Assembly (NCBI GenBank): GCA_018830325.1
Contig: JAHJSQ010000127.1
Location: 25,702-89,701 of the forward strand
Length of the DNA: 64,000 nt
Source: Gammaproteobacteria bacterium
Lineage (GTDB): Bacteria > Pseudomonadota > Gammaproteobacteria > Methylococcales > Methylomonadaceae
Direction: 5' to 3'
Made by a program: the position numbers and the translations under genes. The notes under the pieces were generated by a model. It was not told where the DNA came from and did not search any database. It worked only from the letters and a program-made list of their open reading frames with translations. Of this stretch, positions 44,679-53,721 are shown piece by piece; within the stretch, counting starts at the first letter, position 1; each line of letters starts with the position of its first letter.

Positions 44679-45122
44679 TTATTGATTTATTTTCTTATAG
44701 CCGGTGACAGGCCATTTGCTAGATGACGATTTTGAAGTCTCTTTCTGATCTTCAATCTCAAGTTCTGCTGCAGCAGCCGATCCTTTGGATTGAGTTGATT
44801 TTTGAATGTGCTCAATGGCTTCTTCGGCCGGTGGTGTCGCTATGTCGGCATGATCCATCTTGCCGTGTTCGATGGAATATTCCAGTACTTTAACGGCGGC
44901 TTGCAAATGCGCTTTTTCCTCGCCTTCCGCTGTTTCTAATGCTTTTATCGCATGTTCTAACGCAGCTTCGGCATGCTCGACCAAAATCGAAGCGTGGCCC
45001 ATTTTGCCGTGCTCGACCGCGGCATGTGCATGCTCTAATGCCACCGCAGAATGATCTTCCGCCATAACCAATTGGCTAGCGCCCATCAATAAACCTATGG
45101 TCATTGTTTTTAATAGTTTCAT
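44679..45122 (-). CDS. SmbP-like histidine-rich periplasmic metal-binding protein
   Basis: 147 residues. Signal peptide ending LVMA before EDHSAVA. The mature helix bundle repeats a heptad-like pattern with regularly spaced His (ALEHAHAAVEHGKMGHA, then HAEAALEHAIKALE), as in the small metal-binding protein SmbP of Nitrosomonas, which binds copper and other metals. The C-terminal 40 residues are charged and Ser-rich. GAGG lies eight bases before the ATG. In a methanotroph a periplasmic copper buffer would fit (inference). Confidence 0.72.
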   Translation of the reverse strand: MKLLKTMTIGLLMGASQLVMAEDHSAVALEHAHAAVEHGKMGHASILVEHAEAALEHAIKALETAEGEEKAHLQAAVKVLEYSIEHGKMDHADIATPPAEEAIEHIQKSTQSKGSAAAAELEIEDQKETSKSSSSKWPVTGYKKINQ

Positions 45123-45668
45123 ATGAATATCCTCTTTTTATGATGTTGTTATAGTAAATTTTAAGGAACATAGCTAAATATAGCTTTAGCGACCGATTGC
45201 ATGTGTAACATAATTAAACGTTCACTTGATTATCCTCGTGACGTCGTGCAAAGCATAAGCTGGGCAAAGTTGCCTGAAATTACCTTATGCCACACATCTC
45301 GACCGGATAGGCATTTCGCATCGGTTGCCGAAGTTTTAGGTTATGTCCGTCCCTTAGTCGATAAATATGCCGTGATGGTTTATTTATCGGTTACATTGTG
45401 AAAACGAAATTTTCCAATGTATTTAATTTCAATGACTGTGCCGTAGGTCATTGATTTTGCAGTGACTCCATGTCTCTTCTTAAGGATGACGACTCTGCCA
45501 CTTGGGGCACATTAGGTCTGAGCCGTTATACGCCACATTTCCTTAATTCAGATCGATACGAACTTTATTTGATGACTTAAGTCCGTCACTACTTAAGCTA
45601 CACCTTTTTAGTGAGCTTTAGCAAGGTCTTTAACCGACTTTGTTTCCAAGAAAATAAAGTCGGGTCAG
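45123..45668. other. Intergenic region without a supported gene
   Basis: 545 bases between the SmbP-like and SRAP genes. One open frame of 66 codons (45201-45401) lacks a ribosome site and recognisable features, so it is not called. I see no member of the repeat families here. Confidence 0.45.
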
Positions 45669-46340
45669 TCAATGCGCTAATTGAATCGGATGAATGCAAG
45701 CTTCATCGTTATGGACCGGATTATTGACATGTTGGCTAATCGGCGTCAATTCCATTTGTAGATAAGAAAAGGTTTGATCGAAAGCGAGCACGTCGATTTC
45801 GAATGCTTGTTTATTCAACCAATCACCATAATTTTCAGGGTTGATAATGACCGGCATGCGTTCATGAATGTCTGAAACCGGTGCTAAGGCCGGGCAGGTA
45901 ATGATCGTGCAAGAATAAATGGTTTCGTCGCCGTTTGTCCAATGCTCCCACAATCCTGCGAACGCGAACAGTCGACTATCTGGAAAATGCACATGATACG
46001 GTTGTTTACCGATTTCGGTTTGTTGCCATTCGTAAAAGCCGGTAGCGGGAATCAGGCAACGCCGTTTAGAATATGCCGCTCTGAACGAAGGCTTGTCGGC
46101 CAAGGTCTCGGCTCTGGCATTGATTAAGCGGTTGGCGATTTTTGCATCTTTGCTCCAGGATGGGATCAAGCCCCAATGCAAATAGACGCTTTTGTTGCTG
46201 CCGTCTTCCAACTGCACGATGTTGAGTATTTTTTGTCCCGGCGGAATATTATAATCGGTCCGGTATTTCGGCAAACGCTTCAATCGGAAATGTTCGATGA
46301 TTGTGTCGCTCGTCGCGATTAAATTAAACCGTCCGCACAT
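45669..46340 (-). CDS. SRAP / HMCES-type DNA-protein crosslink protein
   Basis: 223 residues. SOS response-associated peptidase family (E. coli YedK, human HMCES). Begins MCGRFN: Cys2 is the residue that crosslinks to abasic sites in single-stranded DNA, which fixes the start codon. Other family motifs seen are NINARAETLADKPSFR (as LINARAET) and ATGFYEWQ; HERMPVII carries the conserved His. Shields abasic sites at forks. Its start is two bases from the divergent PLP gene's start. Confidence 0.92.
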   Translation of the reverse strand: MCGRFNLIATSDTIIEHFRLKRLPKYRTDYNIPPGQKILNIVQLEDGSNKSVYLHWGLIPSWSKDAKIANRLINARAETLADKPSFRAAYSKRRCLIPATGFYEWQQTEIGKQPYHVHFPDSRLFAFAGLWEHWTNGDETIYSCTIITCPALAPVSDIHERMPVIINPENYGDWLNKQAFEIDVLAFDQTFSYLQMELTPISQHVNNPVHNDEACIHPIQLAH

Positions 46341-46342
46341 AG

Positions 46343-47245
46343 ATGCACCCTAAACTTATCGCACTCGAAAATCAATTTGCACGTTCGATTTTAACAAAGG
46401 TTTCAGCCCCTTACCTGGACAGAAGGCAGGTTGAGTTATGGATCAAACGTGACGATTTGCTACATCCTATCGTATCCGGTAACAAATGGCGTAAACTTAA
46501 ATACATACTCAGCCATGCCTTGTCGCTGGGTGCGATTAAGATTGTCAGTATGGGCGGCGCCTATTCGAATCATTTACATGCCTTGGCCTATGTCGGCCAC
46601 AGGCTCGGTATTCAGACTGAAGCTTTTATTCGCGGCGAGCCGCAGTCGAATCCAACCTTAAACGATTTGCGTCGATGGGGAATGCATTTGCATTTTGTAT
46701 CGCGTGAAGACTATCGTAATCTCCGGCAATACAAAGACTGGAATAGTTTGCCCGGAATCGATACCGACGCTTATTGGCTGCCGGAGGGCGGATCGGTCGA
46801 TTTGGCTTTGCAAGGCGTGGCCGAACTGGTTTCGGAAATCGATCTGCAATACGATGCCATTTGTTGTCCTTGCGGAACAGGAACAACCTTGGCGGGAATT
46901 ATCGAAGCGGTTCGGCCCGGTGTACAAGTCATCGGTTTCTCGGCGCTAAAAGGCGGCTCTTTTTTGAAGCGTGATATAGAGTCGCTGTTGACTCAGCCCC
47001 GGGAGAATTGGGATATCGTCACCGATTATCATTTCGGCGGTTTTGCGCGAACCAAGCCTGAATTAATCGAATTTATCGAGCGATTTTTAAACGAGACCTC
47101 GGTGCTACTGGAACCGATTTATACCGGAAAAATGTTTTACGGGATCTACGACCTAATCGAGAAAGGCTTCTTTCCTACCGGTCGGCGCATTGTCGCGATG
47201 CATACCGGCGGCCTCCAAGGCAACAGAGGTTTTTGCTTAACATGA
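46343..47245 (+). CDS. PLP-dependent ACC deaminase / D-cysteine desulfhydrase family protein
   Basis: 300 residues. Fold-type II PLP enzyme: WIKRDDLLHPIVSGNKWRKL contains the Lys that binds PLP, followed by SMGGAYSNHLHALA, the usual phosphate/substrate segment, and CGTGTTLAGI. Whether it acts on 1-aminocyclopropane-1-carboxylate, D-cysteine or something else cannot be told. The start codon lies two bases from that of the divergent SRAP gene and has no ribosome site, suggesting leaderless translation or a later start (inference). Confidence 0.8.
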   Translation: MHPKLIALENQFARSILTKVSAPYLDRRQVELWIKRDDLLHPIVSGNKWRKLKYILSHALSLGAIKIVSMGGAYSNHLHALAYVGHRLGIQTEAFIRGEPQSNPTLNDLRRWGMHLHFVSREDYRNLRQYKDWNSLPGIDTDAYWLPEGGSVDLALQGVAELVSEIDLQYDAICCPCGTGTTLAGIIEAVRPGVQVIGFSALKGGSFLKRDIESLLTQPRENWDIVTDYHFGGFARTKPELIEFIERFLNETSVLLEPIYTGKMFYGIYDLIEKGFFPTGRRIVAMHTGGLQGNRGFCLT

Positions 47246-47961
47246 TAAAAAAATTAGAAATAAGCTCAGAGCATCAGTATAACAACCACCGATTATTCCA
47301 GCGAATACTTGAGCCTGAATTGATGGAAGATTCCAAACAGGTACAAGCCTATGCGCAAGCAGATTTTTCGGAGCCTAATGAGTATTTTTTGCAAAATTTG
47401 AAAGCCTTGATTGGCATGATTGGTTTCGAAGGTTATGCATTGGATTTGGGTTGCGGTCCGGGCGATATCAGTTGCCGTTTTGCAAAAGCTTATCCATCGG
47501 CTTGGGTCGATGCCTTAGATGGGGCGAGAGCGATGCTTGACTATGCAGAATCAATTGTGCCGAGTGAGTTGAGCGCGCGCGTCTGTTTTATTCATGGGAA
47601 ACTACCTACGATTTCATTGCCTCGACGCCGTTATGATTTGATTTTTAGCAATAGCCTGTTACATCATTTGCCGGAACCGCAAGCCTTGTGGAATTTTGTC
47701 AAGCGCTACGCCGGTAATGGAACTAGGATTGTCATTATGGATTTATTCCGTCCTCAAAGCGTTCAGCAAGCCAAAGAAATTGTTGAAATGTATGCCGCTA
47801 CGGAGCCCGAAATTTTGCAACGCGATTTTTATCATTCGTTATTGGCGGCATTTACACCTGAAGAAATCGAGGAACAATTGCGCGAAGCCGGCCTAAACTT
47901 CGAAGTCGAACGTATTAGTGACCGGCATGTTTTTATTTCGGGGACTATTATTTTCAAATAA
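47242..47961 (+). CDS. Class I SAM-dependent methyltransferase
   Basis: 239 residues. Motif I LDLGCGPGDISC, post-I WVDALDGARAML, motif near FSNSLLHHLPEP typical of class I methyltransferases acting on small molecules. ATG 47242 overlaps the preceding stop by four bases (ATGA), so it is coupled to the PLP enzyme; an in-frame TTG at 47233 is less likely. Substrate unknown. Confidence 0.8.
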   Translation: MIKKLEISSEHQYNNHRLFQRILEPELMEDSKQVQAYAQADFSEPNEYFLQNLKALIGMIGFEGYALDLGCGPGDISCRFAKAYPSAWVDALDGARAMLDYAESIVPSELSARVCFIHGKLPTISLPRRRYDLIFSNSLLHHLPEPQALWNFVKRYAGNGTRIVIMDLFRPQSVQQAKEIVEMYAATEPEILQRDFYHSLLAAFTPEEIEEQLREAGLNFEVERISDRHVFISGTIIFK

Positions 47962-48177
47962 TTTAAGAACCGAAGCGGCACTTAACATCATTGGTAAATT
48001 AACAAAAATCTTAGCTATTCAGTCCCCTCTGCACTTATTGTTTCCATGTTCTTCGCTCATCGTTATACACAAATATCGGTACACTTGCTAAACAGAGGTC
48101 ATCGTATACCTGGGAACGGAGTTGTTTGATAAATCTGAGGATATTGAACGTCAGTGGCTTCGAAATCGCGATCTGGG

Positions 48178-48232
48178 GATCGCTCCCACAGCGCATCCGG
48201 CCCCCTTGTGGGAGCGACGCCTTCGTCGTCCA
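48178..48232. repeat. Palindromic dispersed repeat (GCTCCCACA type)
   Basis: ATCGCTCCCACA and TGTGGGAGCGAC arms flank a short loop, followed by GCCTTCGTCG. This is another REP-like unit, in the 727-base gap between the methyltransferase and ppk, which otherwise holds only repeats. Confidence 0.5.
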
Positions 48233-48331
48233 TCACCTACGCTAGGTGAGGGAAAGCCGGGTACGTTAAGCAGCAATAAAGTGTATCGAGTTCACTTCGC
48301 CAAGATGGCAAGACGGTATCTACGACTTATG

Positions 48332-48541
48332 TATACTTTTCGCACTTCAAATTTCTGCAGTAGCGGAGGAGACCTCGGGGTGCTAGGTCGATTTTTGCTC
48401 CTGCAAAATCGACATTCACGCCATCCATGGCGCTCGAAAGGCTTTGCCAGCATGGAAGCTGGCATAGAGCCTACATAGACGTATTTATGGCGTTCTTTGA
48501 CGGGCACCCCGAGGCCGAATTTTCATCTACGATGATTATAT
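48332..48541 (-). mobile_element. Family B MITE, copy 2 (longest)
   Basis: 210 bp in the opposite orientation to copy 1. Ends TATACTTTTCGCACTTCAAA and (reading back) TATAATCATCGTAGATGAAA. The interior matches copy 1 (GCTCTATGCCAGC, GTATTTATGGCGTTCTTTGA complement) and additionally holds the hairpin GATTTTTGCTCCTGCAAAATC that recurs near each family A copy. Probably closest to the full-length element. Confidence 0.65.
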
Positions 48542-48548
48542 AACGGCG

Positions 48549-48640
48549 AGTGCTCTGCGTGGGAATGCCTGAGCACCGCTCCAGCGGTTCGAGACGCTAG
48601 AGCGTCCAGGTCTTAGTGGGTAGGCTGGAGCGTGGGAACG
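48549..48640. repeat. Family C REP-like cluster, copy 2
   Basis: Units GTGCTCTGCGTGGGAATGCC, GACGCTAGAGCGTCC and a closing GGAGCGTGGGAACG, adjoining the right end of the family B element and lying just upstream of ppk. Confidence 0.55.
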
Positions 48641-48688
48641 ATAGGGGATGTGAATAATTAACAATAATCTATTACGGAAATTAGTAAT

Positions 48689-50782
48689 ATGGAAAAAGAA
48701 AACGAAATCGGTGAAACGATAAACCTCGACAGTTACGATCTCTATCTCAATCGCGAGCTTAGTCTGCTCGAATTCAATCAAAGAGTCTTGGCGCAAGCTA
48801 AAGATTGCCGTGTGCCGTTACTGGAACGGCTGAATTATTTATGCATTTCTTGCTCGAATCTCGATGAGTTTTTCGAAGTTCGGGTTGCGAGTCTTTTGCA
48901 AATGGCCGAAATGGATCCTAAAGCCATCGGCGTCGACGGTTTGTCGCCGCATGAGCAACTCGAAAGGATTTCGGCCAAGGCGCATGACCTAGTCGAGGAT
49001 CAGTATCGGGTCTTGAATGACATCTTGTTGCCGGCCTTGGCAGAGGAAAATATTCATTTTATCCGGCGTACGGAATGGACCGCTAAACAGCTCAAATGGT
49101 TGGAGAATTATTTTAACGAAGAATTGCTGCCGATTTTAACGCCGGTCGGCTTGGATTCGGCGCATCCGTTTCCGCGAATTCTTAACAAGAGTTTGAATTT
49201 CATCATTTCGTTGACCGGTAAGGATGCCTTCGGCCGCAATAGCGGTCGGGCGGTTTTGCAAGCACCACGAGCCCTGCCGAGGATCATTCAATTGCCGCCC
49301 GATGCGACCGGAAGCGGGCCTCACGATTTTGTGTTTTTGTCGTCGATCATTCATGCCTTTGTCGATCAATTGTTCAATGGCATGAATGTCAAAGGTTGTT
49401 ATCAGTTTCGGGTGACCCGCAATAGCGATTTCTTTGTCGATGACGATGCGATTGATGATTTGTTGCTCGCGGTCGAAGGCGAATTGGCGATGCGTAATTA
49501 CGGCGATGAAGTCAGGCTAGAGATTGCCGCCAATTGTCCTGAAGAAACCGTCAATTTCCTCATGGCCCGTTTCGAATTGACGCCTGATCGCCTGTATTTG
49601 GTCGATGGCCCGGTCAATCTAAACCGCTTGCAGGCAATCATCAATCATGTGGAGCGGCCTGAACTGAAATTTACGCCTTTTAAACCGGCCATTCCGTCGC
49701 AATTGGCTCGAAATAAAGATATTTTCGCTGCGATCGACAAGCAAGACATTCTTTTGCATCACCCGTTCGAATCGTTTTTACCTGTCGTCGAATTTCTGAA
49801 GCAGGCTGCCTCCGATTCCGATGTATTGGCGATCAAGCAGACGTTGTATCGCACCGGTGCGGATTCGCCGATTGTTGGCGCATTAGTGAAAGCCGCTCGG
49901 GCCGGTAAGGAGGTTACTGTAGTGATCGAACTGCGCGCCCGGTTCGATGAAAAAGCCAATATTAATTTGGCTGCAAAGCTACAGGAAGCGGCCGTGCATG
50001 TCGTTTATGGGGTCGTGGGATATAAAACACATGCCAAAATGTGTCTGGTATTGCGTAAGGAGGGCAAGAAACTGCGTAATTATGTGCATCTCGGTAGCGG
50101 TAACTATCACCCGAAAACAGCATTGCTTTATACCGATTATGGCTTGTTTTCCTGCGACAAGGAGCTTGGCGAAGACGTTCGCCGCGTATTCGCGCAATTG
50201 ACCAGTCTCGGTAAAGTAACCAAACTGAATAAGTTATTGCAATCGCCTTTTACGCTGCATAGCGGTTTGATCGAAAAAATTGAGCGCGAAATTAATCATG
50301 CTCAAGCGGGAAAGCCGTCCGGAATTATTATTAAAGTCAACGCGATAGTTGAACAACAGTTGACTAAAGCCTTGTATCGGGCCTCGCAGGCCGGCGTAAA
50401 AATCCATTTGATTGTCAGGGGTATTTGTTGTCTAAAACCCGGCATTCCAGGGGTTTCCGAAAACATTGAAGTTCGGTCTATTATCGGCCGATTCCTTGAG
50501 CATACCCGTGTTTACGCATTTGAAAACGACGGCAATCAGGAAGTTTATGTTGCCAGCGCCGATATGATGGGACGCAATATGTTCAAAAGAGTCGAAACTG
50601 GCTTTCCGATAGAAAATAAACGATTACATCAAAGGGTTCGAAGCGATCTGGAGTTGTATTTAAAGGATAATTGCCAAGCATGGCTGTTGCAGTCGGACGG
50701 ACAATATGTGCAATTATCGCCGGGAGAGGGAGAGGAAACGATTCAAGCTCAATCGGAACTCTTGGCGTCTTTGCAAAATTAA
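48689..50782 (+). CDS. ppk1: Polyphosphate kinase 1
   Basis: 697 residues. Makes and breaks inorganic polyphosphate from ATP. N-terminal domain (YLNRELSLLEFNQRVLAQA), head domain, and two phospholipase-D-like catalytic domains: the autophosphorylated His lies in GYKTHAKMCLV, and LGSGNYHPKTA is intact. Normal length. The start at 48689 is an ATG without a strong ribosome site; the family begins close to this point. A hairpin with T-run follows. Confidence 0.94.
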   Translation: MEKENEIGETINLDSYDLYLNRELSLLEFNQRVLAQAKDCRVPLLERLNYLCISCSNLDEFFEVRVASLLQMAEMDPKAIGVDGLSPHEQLERISAKAHDLVEDQYRVLNDILLPALAEENIHFIRRTEWTAKQLKWLENYFNEELLPILTPVGLDSAHPFPRILNKSLNFIISLTGKDAFGRNSGRAVLQAPRALPRIIQLPPDATGSGPHDFVFLSSIIHAFVDQLFNGMNVKGCYQFRVTRNSDFFVDDDAIDDLLLAVEGELAMRNYGDEVRLEIAANCPEETVNFLMARFELTPDRLYLVDGPVNLNRLQAIINHVERPELKFTPFKPAIPSQLARNKDIFAAIDKQDILLHHPFESFLPVVEFLKQAASDSDVLAIKQTLYRTGADSPIVGALVKAARAGKEVTVVIELRARFDEKANINLAAKLQEAAVHVVYGVVGYKTHAKMCLVLRKEGKKLRNYVHLGSGNYHPKTALLYTDYGLFSCDKELGEDVRRVFAQLTSLGKVTKLNKLLQSPFTLHSGLIEKIEREINHAQAGKPSGIIIKVNAIVEQQLTKALYRASQAGVKIHLIVRGICCLKPGIPGVSENIEVRSIIGRFLEHTRVYAFENDGNQEVYVASADMMGRNMFKRVETGFPIENKRLHQRVRSDLELYLKDNCQAWLLQSDGQYVQLSPGEGEETIQAQSELLASLQN

Positions 50783-50798
50783 GGCTGAGCGCTAATTT

Positions 50799-50839
50799 CC
50801 GGCATGTTTTTCAAGTCATAGAGCATGCCGGGCTGTTTT
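50799..50839 (+). terminator. Probable terminator after ppk
   Basis: CCGGCATG (50799-50806) pairs with CATGCCGG (50824-50831) across a 17-base loop, followed by GCTGTTTT. The long loop makes it moderate. Lies between two convergent genes. Confidence 0.5.
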
Positions 50840-50870
50840 AGAGATTACATGCCAAAGTCAGTAGTTGGCG

Positions 50871-51707
50871 TTATGGCTTGATTGGTAACCTCCGTTGTTT
50901 GATCGCCCAGGCGACGTCGACCGCCTGCCTATTTTCTTTGATATCGTGGACGCGGAATAGCTTGACGCCGGCCATGACGCCCAATGCCGTGGTGACGGCT
51001 GTGGCGATGATTAACTCGGTGGGCTCGGCGACATCTAAAATAGAACCCATGAAGCGCTTACGGCTAGTGCCCAGCAAAACCGGATAGCCGCTTTCGACGA
51101 AGCGATCCAAATGCGCCAATAAATCCAGATTGTCTTGTTTGCGTTTACCGAAACCGATGCCAGGGTCGATCGCAATATTGCTTCGATCAACGCCTTGTTC
51201 GATTGCTTGACTGATACGCTTCATCAAATGATTCAGCACTTCGCCTACTACATCTAGGTAATGAGGCTGATCCTGCATCGTTTTGGGGGAGCCTTGTTTG
51301 TGCATCAGAATAATCGGAATCTGACGTTTTGCGGCCAGCTCAAAAATCATGGCGTCGTCTTCGCCGGCCGATATATCGTTGATCATATCGGCGCCGGCCG
51401 ACAGTGCTGCTTCGGCGACCGAGCTTTGAGTCGTATCGATGCTGATCAGGCTATCCGAAGCAAGATGTTTTCGGATAGATTCGATGACCGGCACGACGCG
51501 GTCGATTTGTTGCGCGGCGTTCACCGGGTCGGAGCCGGGGCGGGTCGATTCGCCGCCGATATCGATGATGTCGGCGCCTTCGGCGAGCATTTTTCGGCAT
51601 TGTTCCAATGCTTTATCAAGGCTGTAATGCCGCCCGCCGTCGGAAAAGCTGTCGGGCGTGACATTTAAAATGCCCATGATCAGCGGTTTTTCTATCGTGT
51701 TAAACAT
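50871..51707 (-). CDS. folP: Dihydropteroate synthase
   Basis: 278 residues. Condenses p-aminobenzoate with dihydropterin pyrophosphate in folate synthesis. GILNVTPDSFSDGG at the N-terminus and DIGGESTRPG are the diagnostic loops; SIDTTQSSVAEAAL and LLGTSRKRF are also intact. Divergent from the cofactor cluster below, which contains a related but distinct DHPS-like protein, so this one is the ordinary folate enzyme. Confidence 0.93.
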   Translation of the reverse strand: MFNTIEKPLIMGILNVTPDSFSDGGRHYSLDKALEQCRKMLAEGADIIDIGGESTRPGSDPVNAAQQIDRVVPVIESIRKHLASDSLISIDTTQSSVAEAALSAGADMINDISAGEDDAMIFELAAKRQIPIILMHKQGSPKTMQDQPHYLDVVGEVLNHLMKRISQAIEQGVDRSNIAIDPGIGFGKRKQDNLDLLAHLDRFVESGYPVLLGTSRKRFMGSILDVAEPTELIIATAVTTALGVMAGVKLFRVHDIKENRQAVDVAWAIKQRRLPIKP

Positions 51708-51751
51708 AAATAAAATTTCGGCTGTATTCGAAGTGGCCTTTGAGGATCGGG

Positions 51752-51757
51752 TATAAT
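51752..51757 (+). promoter_or_regulatory. Candidate -10 box of the cofactor cluster
   Basis: TATAAT 30 bases upstream of the first cluster gene, preceded by GGG. A convincing -35 hexamer at 17 bases is not seen. Confidence 0.35.
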
Positions 51758-51786
51758 AGCGGACTATTTAAATTTTGATCGAATAA

Positions 51787-52332
51787 ATGGATAAACCGCG
51801 TTTAGCTTGGGCTGTCACCGGCTCCGGGCATTATATCGAAGAATGCCTGGAATTTTTGATGACATTGGATGATGTCGATCTCTACCTGAGCCAAGCCGGC
51901 GAGGAGGTTTTAAAGATGTACGGCATCAAACTCGAAGAGGTTCGCGCCAGAATGCCGGTTTTTCGCGATAAGGCTGCTTCGTCGCCGCCGGTCGGTCGTT
52001 TTTATACCGGCTATTATCATAGCTTCGTGATGGCGCCGACAACCTCGAACACCGTAGCCAAATGCATATTGGGCATTGCCGACTCGCTGGTGACCAATCT
52101 TTATTCTCAGGCCGGAAAATGCCGCGTCCCCAGCATCGTCTATCCGTGCGATATCGCGCCTGAAATGGAAACCACCGCGCCGGGCGGTAAGAAGGTCATG
52201 GTATATCCTCGCCCGGTCGATTTGGACGCGACCGATAAACTGCGCGACTTTCCGTATACGCAAGTCGTCGAAAGCGTTGATGAATTGATCGAGGCGGTCA
52301 ATCGGCGCCTGAAATCATTGGGTGTGGCATGA
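51787..52332 (+). CDS. AfpA/DmrB-type flavoprotein
   Basis: 181 residues. Flavoprotein of the HFCD group: VTGSGHYIEECLEF near the N-terminus and PTTSNTVAKCILGIADSLVTN form the FMN site. Closest in type to archaeal flavoprotein AfpA and dihydromethanopterin reductase DmrB, which reduce H2MPT to H4MPT. In a methylotroph this fits the last step of making the C1 carrier, though an unrelated enzyme (DmrA) does this in Methylobacterium. First gene of a four-gene cluster with overlaps. Confidence 0.72.
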   Translation: MDKPRLAWAVTGSGHYIEECLEFLMTLDDVDLYLSQAGEEVLKMYGIKLEEVRARMPVFRDKAASSPPVGRFYTGYYHSFVMAPTTSNTVAKCILGIADSLVTNLYSQAGKCRVPSIVYPCDIAPEMETTAPGGKKVMVYPRPVDLDATDKLRDFPYTQVVESVDELIEAVNRRLKSLGVA

Positions 52333-53717
52333 GCGAGCACATCTTGTTTTTGACCGGAAAATTGGCCGAAAAACAATTACACCAAATTCTGGAAAAAATG
52401 CAGCCGGAGTTTACCTATACGGTACATCAGCTAGGTATTAAAGTCGCTGCGTTGATGACCACGGACATGATTTGCCGTCGGCTAAAGGAAACCTACCAAG
52501 CTGACCGGATGATCCTACCTGGGCGGTGCCGGGGCGATCTGGACAAGGTGATACAACAATTCGGTTTACCGGTCGAGCGTGGCCCCGATGAGTTAAAAGA
52601 TTTACCGCTATTTTTCGGCAAGGAAGCGCATAAGCCCGATCTTAGCGAATATCGCGTGAAAATTTTTGCCGAAATCGTCGACGCGCCGAATGTTTCAGTC
52701 GAAGATGTCGTCGAGCGGGCGCATTATTACCGGCGTCACGGCGCTGATGTGATCGATATCGGCTGTTTGCCGGGAACGCCGTTTCCGCACATGGAAGCCA
52801 TTATCCGAACATTAAAGCAGGAAGGCTTCACGGTCAGCATCGATTCGCTCGAAGCCGACGACTTGCTCAGAGGCGGCAAGGCCGGCGCCGATTTCATGTT
52901 GAGCCTGCACGAAGGAACGCTCTGGGTCGCCGGTGAAGTCGAAACGACGCCGATTCTAATCCCGGAAATTCATGAAGACTTGGCATCGCTCGATCGCGCG
53001 ATCGAAGCCATGCAGGCTAAAAATCGCCCATTCCTGGTCGACCCTATCTTGGACCCGTTGCATTACGGTTTCACGCAATCGGTGGTGCGTTATCATCAGG
53101 TACGGCAAAAATATCCCGATATCGAGATCATGATGGGCGTCGGTAATATCACCGAATTGACGCATGCCGATACGGTCGGCATGAACGCGCTGTTATTGGG
53201 TATTTGCTCGGAGCTCGAGATCAATGCGATTCTCGCGACCGAAGTCAGCAAACATGCTTGTCGAGCGGTCAAGGAAGCCGATTTGGCGCGGCGTATCATG
53301 CATGCCGCGAAACAAAACAACATGCTACCCAAGCATATCGATTCGGGTTTGATGGCGCTGCACGAAACCGCGCCGTTTCCCTATACGCTCGATGAAATCA
53401 AAGAATTGGCCGGCGAGATCACCGACCCGAGCTACCGTATTCAAACCAGCACCGAAGGGCTGCATATTTTTAACCGAGACGGTTTTCATTCGGCGACCGA
53501 CCCGTTCGATTTATATCCGAAACTCGGCGTCGAAAACGACGGCGGTCACGCCTTTTATTTAGGCGTCGAACTGGCGCGCGCCGAAATTGCCTGGCAACTC
53601 GGCAAACGCTTCAATCAAGACGAGGCCTTGAGTTGGGGCTGCGCGACTGATCTAACCGAGTCGACAGTCGATTTGCACAGCTTTAAACCGGCCGGCACGA
53701 CGCTAAAGAAAAATTAA
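52329..53717 (+). CDS. Dihydropteroate-synthase-related protein of H4MPT biosynthesis
   Basis: 462 residues. N-terminal domain of about 150 residues (DUF6513-like) followed by a pterin-binding TIM barrel: ADVIDIGCLPGTPFPHMEAI is the counterpart of the DHPS DIGGESTRPG loop, and VSIDSLEADDLLRGGKAGAD follows. Corresponds to the TIGR00284 DHPS-related family found in methanogens and methylotrophs, thought to couple the pterin to the ribofuranosyl-aniline part. Overlaps the flavoprotein gene by four bases (ATGA). Confidence 0.8.
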   Translation: MSEHILFLTGKLAEKQLHQILEKMQPEFTYTVHQLGIKVAALMTTDMICRRLKETYQADRMILPGRCRGDLDKVIQQFGLPVERGPDELKDLPLFFGKEAHKPDLSEYRVKIFAEIVDAPNVSVEDVVERAHYYRRHGADVIDIGCLPGTPFPHMEAIIRTLKQEGFTVSIDSLEADDLLRGGKAGADFMLSLHEGTLWVAGEVETTPILIPEIHEDLASLDRAIEAMQAKNRPFLVDPILDPLHYGFTQSVVRYHQVRQKYPDIEIMMGVGNITELTHADTVGMNALLLGICSELEINAILATEVSKHACRAVKEADLARRIMHAAKQNNMLPKHIDSGLMALHETAPFPYTLDEIKELAGEITDPSYRIQTSTEGLHIFNRDGFHSATDPFDLYPKLGVENDGGHAFYLGVELARAEIAWQLGKRFNQDEALSWGCATDLTESTVDLHSFKPAGTTLKKN

Positions 53718-53721
53718 ACCG

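Noticed and set aside
45201..45401. A possible 66-residue protein
   Set aside because: No ribosome site, no signal peptide, no recognisable domain and no coupling to a neighbour. Kept only as a note.
48122..48478. A 118-codon open frame before ppk
   Set aside because: It overlaps a REP unit and the family B element and changes character at the repeat boundary.
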